Both the position numbers and the translations under genes were made by a program. A stretch of DNA of 64,000 nt, taken from positions 157,334 to 221,333 of the forward strand of contig NMRB01000519.1 in the NCBI GenBank assembly GCA_002633025.1, read 5' to 3'. Below the pieces are notes generated by a model. It worked only from the letters and a program-made list of their open reading frames with translations, was not told where the DNA came from and did not search any database. This DNA is from Notospermus geniculatus. Its lineage: Eukaryota; Nemertea; Pilidiophora; Heteronemertea; Lineidae. Below, in pieces: positions 44,189-54,786 of the stretch (position 1 is its first letter; every line of letters starts with the position of its first letter).

Positions 44189-44776
44189 CAGGGTTCTGCC
44201 GATGCTGGTCGGCGCCGGACGGCCCCGTCCAGGACGCAGAAATGCCGACCGGCACTCAGCCTAAAAGGAGTATTTTCCGACCAGCACGATTTTTTAAAAA
44301 AATGTTGAATAAAAATGTGTAGAACTTCAATAAAATCATCATAAGAGAAAGTAATCTCGTATTTGTGCCTATGATCGATCTGAATGGTGTGGTTATCATC
44401 ATAATAATTTTAGCAGATTGAGCGAGTGATCTGGCGAACTAACGAAGTGTACCAAGAGAGATGCCCGCAACGCACACTATAATCACTTCCGAATTTCCTT
44501 TCTGTTCCCGCCATTCACAAAATGTGCTTCCCTCGGCGGGGCTTCCTGACACAGTTCTGACCAACGACAAAAACGGCGGGATACTTTTGCAGTAGAGTGG
44601 ATCGGGGTCATTTGACGCCAAACGAGGATGCTTTTATTGATTAAGAAGCTTATTATTTCGACTCTCAAGTGCCAGGAAATCGCATTTCAGCAAGTCTAGT
44701 TTTAAAATTTTTCTGGGGGAGGACCCCCACACCCCCCGTTCCGTCCGGAACTCATTCAGTCCTGGGCAGAACCCTG
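44189..44776. mobile_element. hAT-like nonautonomous element, CAGGGTTCTGCC ends
   Basis: Inverted ends CAGGGTTCTGCC and GGCAGAACCCTG. A subterminal TTTTTCTGGGGGAGGACCCC resembles 12430. Paired GTCGGCGCCGGACGG and CCGTTCCGTCCGG are further in. No transposase frame. Confidence 0.75.
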
Positions 44777-44799
44777 CTAGGTACGCAGTGATTTACGAG

Positions 44800-44895
44800 G
44801 CGAGTTGCGCAATTTGGCGAGTTACGCGGTGAGTTACGCGAAACCAAAGCCGTGAGTTACGCGTAAGTTACGTGTAACTTAGGAGTAACTTACGC
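44800..44895. repeat. GAGTTACGCG microrepeats
   Basis: GAGTTACGCG and its inverse-like variant GTAACTTACGCG occur repeatedly. Confidence 0.6.
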
Positions 44896-44970
44896 GAAGC
44901 CGTAGGGATGTCAATTGTGACCTGTACTGTACAATAAGACACGGCTTAACCCACCGGCCATAGAGGATTT

Positions 44971-45141
44971 CCTTTATGGCCTAGTGGTTTACAGATTGAC
45001 CTCTGAGCTGGAAGTTCAGCAACGTTGCAACTTGGTCAGTACGGGGATGGGTGACCGGCATGTACAATGCAACCCTTCTTACAGGAACAAATTGACTGAC
45101 CAAATCTGACATTAAGATTTGATTCACTGACCATAAGGTAA
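44971..45141 (+). mobile_element. 5S rRNA-derived SINE (SINE3-like)
   Basis: TCTGAGCTGGAAGTTCAGCA, ACGTTG, then CTTGGTCAGTACGGGGATGG and GTGACCG follow the 3' half of 5S rRNA, including the internal pol III control region. A unique tail (AGGAACAAATTGACTGACC to CATAAGGTAA) is shared with 44107-44187. Confidence 0.75.
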
Positions 45142-45422
45142 CCCTGACAACATAACTGGACGTAGATACACACACCCTGCATCATGACGATAAGCCAGAT
45201 TCCTAACGCATCACGGATATATCAATTTTACAGCAGTAGACCATCCATCACAGTAAGTGACACTCACAGTGGACTTGATATAATAACAATTTGTGCGGTC
45301 AGCCATCAGATTAGGATGTGACCTTTTAGTTGGTAATCTCAAAGGAGCGGTAATTCTGTCAATTTTATCATCAGGATGCTTAGGCAGATTTCTAAAGTCA
45401 GCAGCACACTTCAACACTTTTG

Positions 45423-45671
45423 TTGCTCATACAGGCAATTTTCGTGGTCGGCATGAAAATGGCCAAGTGTGCTCTGGCCAGCAATGACCACTCACCACAA
45501 ATATTTTGTGGCAACCACGAGCTGCCACAAGTTGTCGAGAATCAAACCCGTTTGATTTCTCACCACGAAAATTGTTCGTTATTGCCACAAGACCACTTAG
45601 TGCTGAAGTGTGCTGTGAACCGGCAACTGCCACAAAAATTGCCAACCACGAAAATTGCCTGCATGAGCAAT
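45423..45671. mobile_element. palindromic MITE, CCACGAAAATT word
   Basis: Ends TGCTCATACAGGCAATTTTC and GAAAATTGCCTGCATGAGCA. CCACGAAAATTG recurs inside (45571, 45648), and GCCACAA blocks recur. Confidence 0.75.
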
Positions 45672-45689
45672 GAAAGTGGTGCTGCCATT

Positions 45690-45948
45690 TTAAAGGAGTT
45701 CGACGTCCAAGTTGTAAACAAACCAGTTTGTTTACAAACAGTGGTCGGCAAACTAGTTTTATTCCTTCGTGAAGGTGGCAGCACCAGTAGCGCCCTGTGA
45801 TCGTTAGACTGGTGCCTGGTGCAATGCAACTCACTCATGATATTCACGTCAGTACATATCACCAACAATAGGTGGCAGCACCACAGGCGTCGCGTGGATA
45901 GAGAACCAGTGAGTGAGTGTTTACAACTTGGACATCCAGCTCCTTTAA
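45690..45948. mobile_element. TTAA MITE family T, copy 1
   Basis: TTAA + AGGAGTTCGACGTCCAAG at the left and ACTTGGACATCCAGCTCCTT + TAA at the right. Inside is GTAAACAAACCAGTTTGTTT. Confidence 0.8.
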
Positions 45949-46119
45949 GCTTTTCATCTGCACAACTGGAAAGATTGGTAATCCCTTTCATGATGAGGAA
46001 TTATCATCATTCCACTTCGCAAGGAACTTAAAACGGATTCTAAGCTTCAAATCCTAAGGCGCTGATCTGCTTCTGAGTTTTCTCATGCGGGTTGGCTCTA
46101 CGTGGGCAACTCAAAGGAC

Positions 46120-46383
46120 CCTATGGCCCGGGATTCGGACTCAGGACCTGCCCTGTGCTAGCGGACGTGATAACCACTAGGCATTCCTTTCTCGTGCAGG
46201 CGTAAATGTACTCAGGATCTATCCAAGTCTGTCATATGGGACAGTAAGCCTTGGTGCCTTCTACCTTTTGCCTTTGCAAGGGCAAGTAAAAGACGCCATC
46301 CAAGTAAAGAACATGAGTAGCTTGAGATGGCCTCTTCCATACTTACCAGGGCCAATAATGCTATGACTTCAGCCCTGATGGGA
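46120..46383. mobile_element. two SINE S pieces in opposite orientation
   Basis: 46125-46186 is a minus-strand head (GGACGTGATAACCACTAGGC). 46225-46383 is a plus-strand body and tail (GCCTTGGTGCCTTCTACC, GCCAATAATGCTATGACTTC). Confidence 0.7.
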
Positions 46384-46394
46384 ACATACAAATA

Positions 46395-46632
46395 CAAATA
46401 CAGCTGTACAAGCGGCGGGTCCCAGCTTCGAATCAAGTCCAGGCCATCTGGGATACCGTCCCTGGCTCTTCACATTCGTCGCACAGGACAGTAAGCCATG
46501 GTTGCTTTGTACCTTGTGCCTTTGCAAGAGCAAGTAAAAGACCCCATCCAAGTGAGGAACATGAGTAGCTTGAGACGACCTCTTCCATACATACCAGGGC
46601 CAAGAATTCTGTGGCTTCGGCCCTGACTGTAA
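46395..46632 (+). mobile_element. SINE family S
   Basis: Box B-like AGCTTCGAATCAAG, GTTGCTTTGTACCTTGTGCC, AAGTAAAAGACCCCATCCAA, tail GGCTTCGGCCCTGA. Confidence 0.8.
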
Positions 46633-47144
46633 ATCGAATACCACCTTAACACTGTGTGTTGCTAGAACATAATGCACGAATAAGGAAGATTGACATTCCG
46701 ATAGTCACGAGTAAATTGCCAGTTAAAACCGGCCGTCAGTTGATAGGTTTTCTCTAAACCCCCGAGGATATGAGAACTAATCCGCTAAATCTTCAATTCT
46801 CATTTATCTCCTGATTGGTTGCATCTGTTTGCAAAATGGGGATGTAGTATGATTGTCTGACTCCCGTCACAGGGCGTCATATCTGTTGCAAAATTCAGAC
46901 CGTGAGAGTGGCTTTGTGAAAATGAGGCGGTTGACTCTTTCAGACCGAGGCGATTTTTCCGCCGCGACGCCCAGATCGTAGGCAATTTTTTTTGAGAAAA
47001 AAAAATATTTCAGGATTTACAAAAAAACTACGTTGCCAATCTTATATTGTAGAAAATTGGGTTTAGGGGTGGACGATATACTCGTTCATAGGACTTGAGA
47101 ATGATTTTGGAAAACGGATATATCCGTCCATAGGGCTTAAAGAG

Positions 47145-47403
47145 TTAAAGGAGCTGGACGTCCAAGTTCTAAACACTCACTAACTGGTTCTCTATCCACG
47201 CGACGCCTGCGGTGCTGCCACCTATTGTCAGTGATATGTACTGACGTGGATATCGTGAATGAGTTGCATTGGACCGGGCACCAGTCTAACGATCACGGGG
47301 CACTACTGGTGCTGCCACCTTCACGAAGGAATAAAACTAGTTTGCCGGCCACTGTTTGTAAACAAACCAGTTTGTTTACAACTTGGACGTCGAGCTCCTT
47401 TAA
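47145..47403. mobile_element. TTAA MITE family T, copy 2, inverted
   Basis: Nearly the reverse complement of 45690-45948, with TTAA at both ends and AAAGGAGCTGGACGTCCAAG at the left. Confidence 0.85.
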
Positions 47404-47424
47404 GATTTACCCCGAGAAGGACAC

Positions 47425-47575
47425 TTAGATGGGGTCTTTTACTTGTCCTTGCAAAGGCACAAGGTAAGGAAGCAAGACTTACTGTCCCATGCAACGAACA
47501 AGAAGAGCCAGGGGTGATATCCCATATGGCCTGGCCTTGATTCGAACCGGGGACCTGCCGCTTGCTCAGATAGGT
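47425..47575 (-). mobile_element. SINE family S, tail-truncated
   Basis: ATGGGGTCTTTTACTTGTCC (body, reversed) through GATTCGAACCGGGGACCTGC (box B, reversed). Confidence 0.75.
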
Positions 47576-47689
47576 AGATACATGTACCGTAGATAATTTG
47601 AAGCTTCATAACCCTTTTGGATCTTAAGCTTATACTAGGCAAAATAAAGCTTATACTAGCGTATATACGGGGTGGAGTCCACGATACCT

Positions 47690-47880
47690 GTGTGGGGTCT
47701 TTTACTTGCACAGACACTGAGGTACAAGGGACCACAGCTTTGAGTCTCATCCGACAGACTCTAATTGGTTCATAGCTTTTTCTCACAGGCCTACATGTCC
47801 TGGCCGAGGATCAAACCCACGCACTGACTCAGTAGGATTGAAAGTCAAGCGTGTTAGACCACTCGACCACCTGGCCAAGA
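47690..47880 (-). mobile_element. SINE with a different tRNA head and the S-family body
   Basis: Reversed, it reads TGGCCAGGTGGTCGAGTGGT (box A) and GGGTTTGATCCTCGG (box B), a Ser/Leu-type head. The body continues to GTGGTCCCTTGTACC and GCAAGTAAAAGACCCC, shared with family S. Confidence 0.75.
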
Positions 47881-48054
47881 CAACGTGTTAACCACGAGAA
47901 GGTTAAAGGACGTGTCAACCACGAGGCTATCAAGGCTCACACAATACGGTGCTGCGAAAATTATTGAGAAACTTTCAGCTTTCTGACATCAAGGAAAGGG
48001 AAGGATACTTTGAACAACTGAGTAAGCTGATCCAAATAACGCACTATCGTGAAG

Positions 48055-48425
48055 CCTTGGATGGGGTCTTTTACTTGCCCTTGCAAAGGCACAAGGTACA
48101 ATGCACCACAGCTTACTGTCCCCTGCAACGGACATGAAGGGCCAGGAACAATATCCCATATGGCCCGGGCTGGATTCGAACCCGGACTCTGCTGCTTGCC
48201 GGATCCAAGGGGGGGGCACACCCGGCCCGTGCCCCCTCTATTTTGTGGAAAATCTTTAAAATTGACCGGGAAATTTCGAAATTTTGAAAAGATGTTAAAA
48301 TCTGACTGAGGTTTTCCACAATGTGCACTGGCTGTCCCCCTCTTTCCCATGATTCTGGATCCGCCCCTGGCTTGCTTAGAAGACGTGTTAACCACGAGGC
48401 TATCAAGGCTCCCACAATAAGGTGC
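48055..48425 (-). mobile_element. SINE family S interrupted by a hAT-like MITE
   Basis: Body and box B at 48058-48198 (GGATTCGAACCCGGAC), then the insert 48199-48372. The SINE head follows at 48373-48410 (GACGTGTTAACCACGAGGC). Confidence 0.8.
48199..48372. mobile_element. hAT-like MITE, GGATCCGCCCCTG family (copy 3)
   Basis: CGGATCCAAGGGGGGGGCAC at the left, TCTGGATCCGCCCCTG at the right. GCTTGC flanks both ends, consistent with a short target duplication inside the SINE. Confidence 0.75.
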
Positions 48426-48669
48426 TGCGAACATTCTTGACAAGCTTTCAGCTTTCTGACATCAACGAAAAGGAAGGATATCTTGAACAACTAAGTGAGC
48501 TGATCCAACAAGCTCAGTGTCGTCAACGACACTCAATTATTCCCCTGTGATCTTGTCATGATTGATATTTGATCAACCAACCAGTTGCCCATGGCAGAGG
48601 ATGTTGCCAGGCATCGCTAGGGTAATAGATGAGTTGCTAAGGAAGTTAACTTCTCAATATCTCATATTA

Positions 48670-49335
48670 TGGTCGAGTCTGAGAGTTTACTTTGAGGAGA
48701 TCTGGTGGTCATGGCCAGTGGCAGACAATCAGGGACCTTATTCACCAGCTGTAGGACTTGGGGACCTCTCGGTCAACTGCTTCCCAAGTCTTGTCAAGTC
48801 GCACCACTTAATTTTGAGGAGGCAAGGTTGCCCTGCCTAGCAGCTAGCAATCAGGGACATTATTCACCTGCCTCTGTAGGACTTGGTGAGGTGACCTTTT
48901 TCCTATACTTGTCCAGTCTGAACACTTTCTTCAGAGGAGGAAGGGTGGTGATGACCAGTGGCGAGCAATAAAGGACCTTATCCACAAGGCTCCATCTGAC
49001 CTGGGGACTTCTAACTCTAAGGCTAAGAATCCATTCATGCGATTTTTCGTGCCGCGCGATGTTGCATCCTTTGTCCACGGCCAACGCGGCAGAAACAAAC
49101 AATGCTTTCAAGTGTCTGCCGCTTGAAAATCGCGTGAATGGACAGCCAGCCTAAGTCAATACCTTCCCCACCCTTGTTGAGTCTGAACACTTTCCTCAGA
49201 GGAGATTGGGTGGTCACGGCCAATGGCGAACAATCAAGGACCTGTTCAGGGACCTTATTCACCAATCTCTGTAGGACTTGGGGACTTCTAAGTCAACTGC
49301 TTTCCTATCCTAGCCCTATTCTAGCTATAAGGACA
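48670..49335. repeat. degenerate tandem repeat, about 180 bp, plus MITE
   Basis: Three to four copies of GAGTCTGAACACTTTC-like, GGTGGTCATGGCCAGTGGC, AGGGACCTTATTCACC and TAGGACTTGGGGACTTCT. A small MITE (49018-49155, CCATTCATGCGATTTTTCG and AAAATCGCGTGAATGG) sits between copies. Confidence 0.7.
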
Positions 49336-49410
49336 GCCTGTCGAAACCAGTGAAATCAGGATCGTCAGGTTCAGTGCAACTTTGTGAAAAAGGTACGGTA
49401 GGCCCAAATC

Positions 49411-49746
49411 ATGTCCTCCACCTGTTTACAACCTGATGTAAGAGTCATGGACAACGTTGCGGTAAAACGAAGTAATCGTCAGCCGTCTTCATTCGAAATG
49501 TACCTCATCTTCAAACTTGGGAATAAAAACGTGGAATTTATCGCCCCCAAGCTACAACCTGCTGATAGTTTTCAGCGAAGCTATCATAAAAATAAAGTGA
49601 CAGATTTTGTAACTAAAAATGCGTCTGAATGTTGTCACAAACAACAGAGCGTGATACAAATTGACAATATCATGATAAAATCGAGAAATATTTCTGCGTT
49701 GACATTTTGTTACGAACTTAAACGCCCGTCACTTGGGGAATTTTGA
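49411..49746 (+). CDS. orphan ORF, 111 aa, no family recognised
   Basis: ATG to TGA, with FEMYLIFKLGNKNVEFIAPK and SVIQIDNIMIKSRNISALTF. Composition looks protein-like, without low complexity, but no domain, signal peptide or membrane segment is evident. An overlapping frame (49733-50008) continues open. It could be an exon, a retroelement remnant or chance. Confidence 0.3.
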   Translation: MSSTCLQPDVRVMDNVAVKRSNRQPSSFEMYLIFKLGNKNVEFIAPKLQPADSFQRSYHKNKVTDFVTKNASECCHKQQSVIQIDNIMIKSRNISALTFCYELKRPSLGEF

Positions 49747-50213
49747 ATCAAATTTGAGATTCCAGTGTCGTTTTGACAGGAGTGACGTCAAGTTGTTTCC
49801 ATGGCAACCACAGGTGCTTTATTACATTACGCCATGTACGCCGTGTCTTTTTAAATCGTATTTCAATAAGCCTAGGTTCTGTATACTTGAAGAAGATGAA
49901 CAATCCATTGAGGAAATATGGTTCGTATTTTCTCCTGAGGGCCAAAACATAGCTGCTCTTTATTGCCATTGGTTAACTCGTCTGCTCCCAGGTTTTCGCG
50001 GATTGTAACTTCTGATGAAGTTTTTGCAAAGCCACGGATATGAATTGGAAAAAATTTGAAGAAACATTCTTCAAGTGGTTCACAGGAACAAGAGTTCTTC
50101 AAATACTTTTTAATCAATGCCATTGGATGTGAGAAAACTTTGACAGATGTGAGAAAACTTTGACCGTCTGCTGGACTCTGGGGACAGATGAGTTAATATA
50201 AGATTTCCCAATT

Positions 50214-50285
50214 TAAAGCCTCACAGTATTGAATCTCTGAAAATCCTTACGTCCTCCGACGTTAGCAAAATCCCCACTCGGAATA
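50214..50285. mobile_element. fragment of the TTAAAGCCCCACTGTATTG MITE
   Basis: TTTAAAGCCTCACAGTATTGA followed by TTACGTCCTCCGACGTTAG, then a break. Confidence 0.55.
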
Positions 50286-50403
50286 CCTCGGTAATCATTA
50301 TGTACAAGGCTTGTCTGCGCTTACCCGCTACTTAGGAATACCGAGTTCCAGAACAAGGAAACTCGGAATAATGCTGACTATACGATTGAAGGCAGACAAA
50401 ATG

Positions 50404-50640
50404 GCGACGGGCATGAGTGATGATCCAGGTTGTGGCTGTACGTGCAATAACATTTGCAATTGGAAAAGTGGTAGGGGTGATTGCCCGTGTTTGAAAAGGG
50501 ACTTTTTTTGTTCAAGTTGATGCAATTGCGGCACAAAGAGGCAGGAATGCAAGAATCGGCCGGCAAAAAAGCAGGAGGAGGAGGAAGAAGATGATGATGA
50601 TGATGATGCTCCTCGATATTCAATTGCTTGCAGGAGCATA
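50404..50640 (+). pseudogene. CXC (tesmin/TSO1-like) cysteine cluster with in-frame TGA
   Basis: The frame reads CGCTCNNICNWKSGRGDCPC, then CLKRDFFCSS. A TGA at 50518-50520 follows, then CNCGTKRQECKNRPAKK and an acidic run (EEEEEDDDDDD). The cysteine pattern CxCxCxxxC...CPCL...CSxxCxCG...CxNR is a CXC DNA-binding motif, seen in tesmin/LIN54-like proteins and in some transposon-encoded proteins. One stop codon splits it. A short-repeat run (GAG/GAT)n follows. Confidence 0.6.
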
Positions 50641-50764
50641 GCTACCTTGTTTTGCTTGGGGCATTGGGCTCTCAGTCATGTCAGTGGGTTTCCAGTGACA
50701 TTTTTCGGTAATGTCTGGAGGAACACCCACTAGCAATGCCCCTGGCTTATTGCTTCAAGAGGGA

Positions 50765-51000
50765 AGCCTTGATAGCCTAGTGGTTATCACATCTGCTTAG
50801 CAAGTGGCAGGTCCCGGGTTATAATCATCCCTGGCTCTTCAGACCGTCGCGAGAGACAGCCAACCATGGTGCCTTGTGCCTTGTTCCTTTGCAAGGGTAA
50901 GTAAAAAGACCTCATCCAAGTGAGGAACATGAGTAGCTTGAGATGGCCTCACCAGGGCCAATAATGCTTTGGCTTCGGCCCTGATGGAAAAATCAAATAC
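50765..51000 (+). mobile_element. SINE family S
   Basis: Head GATAGCCTAGTGGTTATCAC, then GCAGGTCCCGGGTTATAATC (box B damaged), body and tail GGCTTCGGCCCTGATGG. Confidence 0.85.
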
Positions 51001-51848
51001 GGCCAAAGATCCTAAATATTTTCGCACCTTTACAATGTTGCTTAATGACAGAGAATTTAGGGGAAGCTGTTCACAAAGAAAGCTTCATACGGTGAGCGAT
51101 GCCTCACGCTTCACTCTGAACTTCTGCAACAGAAGCAATCTCGTACCCAGAGTTCAACGTTGCCACATTAAACTCTGGAAATGCCCAGACCAGTACTACT
51201 TTTGCAAAGTGCAATGCACTGTTCAAGGCGGATGAATTTCTGACCACTGCACAAGCATTTGCATAGGGGTTCAAAAGAGTTTGTACTTTGTTCCTTAATA
51301 AAACACTGAATACCCACGGAATGTTAAAATAGTAGTATTTTTACCCATACTGGAACAAATTGTAATTTTTGGTACAATTACTTCATCAAAATAATTGGTA
51401 AAATTGATAAGCACAAGAATCTTGTGCTGGGTTTAGCCCTTTTCAGAGGTCTTAGCCGAGGAACGATGGTGGCGACCTCTTCAGATTGCAACAGAAGTAC
51501 ACTTTTGCTTCAGCCAGCTGCCCCAGAGATCTCGGCTGAAAAACATTCTTTGGAAGCCTAATGAAGCCGCGACTCATTTCCTGGCGTTGATCACACGATA
51601 GCACACCGCGATGCTAATATCAATATCACTAGAGTATCAGTACCGCTATAACCTATCACCTCAAATAACAAATCAATACCTTGACGGTCATTGTACGACA
51701 TTGATCATTGAGCTCAGAACCAGTAAGTGTATCTCATATACCTAACTATCATGAATGAAATTATTAACCCTTTGTTTAGTGCTACAGGCTACAGGCGGGT
51801 ATATTAGGCCACACTTTTTTTATTCTTTGGTTTACGGGCCCGCCGACG
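51001..51848. other. unassigned, gap-adjacent
   Basis: No feature recognised. The frame running into the N run is not supported. Confidence 0.3.
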
Positions 51849-52199
51849 NNNNNNNNNNNNNNNNNNNNNNNNNNNNNNNNNNNNNNNNNNNNNNNNNNNN
51901 NNNNNNNNNNNNNNNNNNNNNNNNNNNNNNNNNNNNNNNNNNNNNNNNNNNNNNNNNNNNNNNNNNNNNNNNNNNNNNNNNNNNNNNNNNNNNNNNNNNN
52001 NNNNNNNNNNNNNNNNNNNNNNNNNNNNNNNNNNNNNNNNNNNNNNNNNNNNNNNNNNNNNNNNNNNNNNNNNNNNNNNNNNNNNNNNNNNNNNNNNNNN
52101 NNNNNNNNNNNNNNNNNNNNNNNNNNNNNNNNNNNNNNNNNNNNNNNNNNNNNNNNNNNNNNNNNNNNNNNNNNNNNNNNNNNNNNNNNNNNNNNNNNN
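51849..52199. other. assembly gap (351 N)
   Basis: Run of N. Confidence 0.99.
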
Positions 52200-52684
52200 C
52201 CTCTATGTCGGCAGTCAAATAACGCATTTGATATCCACTGAACATACCATAACCTTAATCTGGGAACTGTTGATATGACTTGTTAGTCAAAAACTTTGCA
52301 GACTAGGGGCACTAAACATCTGTTCATACATACATGTACAAACATGTAAAAAAACCATGTAAATAAATCCTGTTAGCCACCTACACATGTCGTGCCTGTA
52401 GTATGTTGCCACACTTTAATGCCATCCATTGTAACTCAAAGCGAGTAACATTAACTTTTCCTTTGAAGTATCAAATCACCCAATTTCCTACGCTGAGAAA
52501 ATTTACCGCCCCACCCCCTACCCTTCAAATCCATTGACAGTCTTGCAGCTCGTGCCCACGCAATCTCAGTCGGGTAATTTAGCATTCCGAGACGTCCGCT
52601 TTGATCCCGATCTTGGGTGTAATGAAAGACAATAACAGATAAACAGAATATGAAATAGAAACGGGTTTCTAAAGTGAAAGACAT

Positions 52685-52925
52685 CGCTTCCTACCAGATT
52701 CGAACACTTGGACCCTCGAATTAAGCTACGTTTAGCCGACACGCGGAATGCGGATTGCGGAACACGGAAGCGGAAAATGCAATGCATTTTCGTATACAGC
52801 ATATCGTTCCGCCAGGGATTCCGCGTCCCTATACCGCATTCCAGATGTCTGGTAAACGCAGCTTTAGGCGTCAATCACCAGCACTAAGGGGCAGCATGCC
52901 TTAACCACTAGGCCAAATCCCCATC
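52685..52925 (-). mobile_element. tRNA-like SINE head split by a MITE
   Basis: Reversed: box A TTTGGCCTAGTGGTTAAGGC at 52917-52898 and box B GTTCGAATCTGG at 52703-52692. Between them is a palindromic MITE (52721-52866). Confidence 0.65.
52721..52866. mobile_element. palindromic MITE, CTACGTTTA/TAAACGCAG ends
   Basis: Ends TTAAGCTACGTTTAGCCGAC and TCTGGTAAACGCAGCTTTA; inside, GCGGAATGCGG and CCGCATTCC. Confidence 0.7.
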
Positions 52926-53204
52926 TTCAATAGAATAGTTACAGCATTTTCTCCATGAAACTTTTTTCATTCTGAACACCTGGGACTTTAATATTCACAA
53001 AGCTGTTGTAACTTTTCTGAGTGCATCATGCAAATATTGTCCTTTCCCCAGGAAACCTATTGTTCACTACCAGCCTGACTAGGAATTTGCTTATCCACGA
53101 AGCTCTCAGATGGCTGGTATCATCACCTTCCAAATCACGGTGAAAGGACAGGGCAGCAGTTGACTTCCAGCAAGAAGATTATAAGTGCCTCGAATATTGA
53201 TGCT

Positions 53205-53440
53205 ACAGAAAAGTTCATCCTCTTCCACCGACTCTCTCAACGAGCTCCCAGTCGGTCTAAAAGTTCATCCTCTTTCACTGACTCTCTCAACGAGGTCCCA
53301 GTCGGTCTAAAAGTTCATCCTCTTCCACCGACTCTCTCAACGAGCTCCCAGTCAGTCTAAAAGTTCATCCTCTACGAGGTCCCAGTCGGTCTAAAAGTTC
53401 ATCCTCTTCCACCGACTCTCTCAACGAGCTCCCATTCCAT
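53205..53440. repeat. 50-bp tandem repeat, about 4.5 copies
   Basis: Unit contains AAAAGTTCATCCTCTTCCAC and CTCTCAACGAGCTCCCAGTC. One copy has an internal deletion (near 53372). Confidence 0.85.
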
Positions 53441-53689
53441 GTTAAGTGACCTTTAACATTAAACATCACAAGTTTTCCCGGTAGAGGATTACGCGCCACG
53501 ATGTTATAGACCCACCCATCGACATCTTGATATCGGCAATCCAATCCATTTCCTTCTGGTCAGCTCAAGTGCTAATCCGTAAACAATCACTGCCGGAGCT
53601 CCGAGTGTGCACCAGAAGTATTTGACCTTTCGAAGGATTGATGGTGTTCTGTAGTGGAGTGGGTTACAGATCCGGCTTGGGGAAGTAGT

Positions 53690-53930
53690 TTTTGAGAGCT
53701 TGAGAGGAAAGTGCGGGTCTTCGGGTCATGGCAATGAGAGTGGTGCATCTCATCTTTAACTCCAGCATTTTTGAGTTTGTGGGGTCAGTTCCCAGGTTTT
53801 TGAGAGCTTCAGAGGTAAGTGGCGTACTCTGGGTCACAGCTATCAGAGTGGGGTATCTCATTTGTACGGCAAGATTTGAGGGTATGACAGGAAAGCACAG
53901 TTCTTCAGGTCACGACTCCTTTGTAGTGTT
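53690..53930. repeat. imperfect tandem repeat, about 115 bp
   Basis: TTTTTGAGAGCTTGAGAGG and TTTTTGAGAGCTTCAGAGG start two copies; a third is partial. Confidence 0.6.
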
Positions 53931-53944
53931 TGTATTAGATGTTT

Positions 53945-53986
53945 CCATCAGGGCCGGAGCCATAGCACTATTGGCCCTGGTAAAGT
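53945..53986 (-). mobile_element. SINE family S tail fragment
   Basis: CATCAGGGCCGGAGCCATAG and TATTGGCCCTGGTAA only. Confidence 0.65.
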
Positions 53987-54245
53987 ATCTGTTTATAGAT
54001 CATCACACACTGGCCTCAGTGAGACAATGCTACTGTGGCAAACGAACCCCCCAATCATTCTGTCTTCTGGGCAGCTTGCATTTGAAGACCGGTGAAAGCA
54101 AATGATCTACGGCGGATTCCCGACGAGTGACATCATTTTACAGCTCCAAGAGCAATAGACCGACGCCGAGCTAAATATAGACCAGCGGGCGGTGCCATGA
54201 TGGTTTTATGCATTTGCTTGCGTCTGTCCTAGTATTTTTAATCAG

Positions 54246-54345
54246 GNAACCCCGACTGAGAGAGATCAACCCCGACTGAGAGAGATCGACCCCGACTGAG
54301 AGAGATCGACCCTGACTGAGAGAGATCAACCCCGACTGAGAGAGG
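54246..54345. repeat. 20-bp tandem repeat, 5 copies
   Basis: AACCCCGACTGAGAGAGATC repeated with single changes. An N lies just left, at 54247. Confidence 0.85.
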
Positions 54346-54786
54346 CAAGATGTGTCAGTCCACAGGGCAGCTCACACCGCGAACTCAACCCGATGAAATC
54401 ACTTGACATCGGCACGAGAGCACCATCCAATCACACCAAACCACCTGTGGCTGCGAACGACAATGAATACAATTTCCCCAATTAGAAACGAGGGGTTCTA
54501 AGATTGGCAAATCATGTCCCTGCACAATGGACAGGTTTATACGATAATGATCATCCCGTGTGGAGGCCAGGGTGTCGTGGGGTTGTGTTGACTTTCTCCA
54601 CAATTTGATTGGCAGCTGTTGGGGTAGATTCCCCCGACATGGTAAGCTCTAGAATTAGTCTGGAGCTTCAGAGAAAGCACATTCTACTCCGGGGAAATCA
54701 TCTGGCTGAAATGGTTAAGCCAGAAAAGCCTCAGGACAAAAACAGAATCTGGACAGTATTAAATGTCAAACATGCACAGTGTTGTA

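Noticed and set aside
50404-50640. TGA as a selenocysteine codon in the CXC frame
   Set aside because: CXC domains are not known selenoproteins and no SECIS-like hairpin was identified; a pseudogene is simpler.
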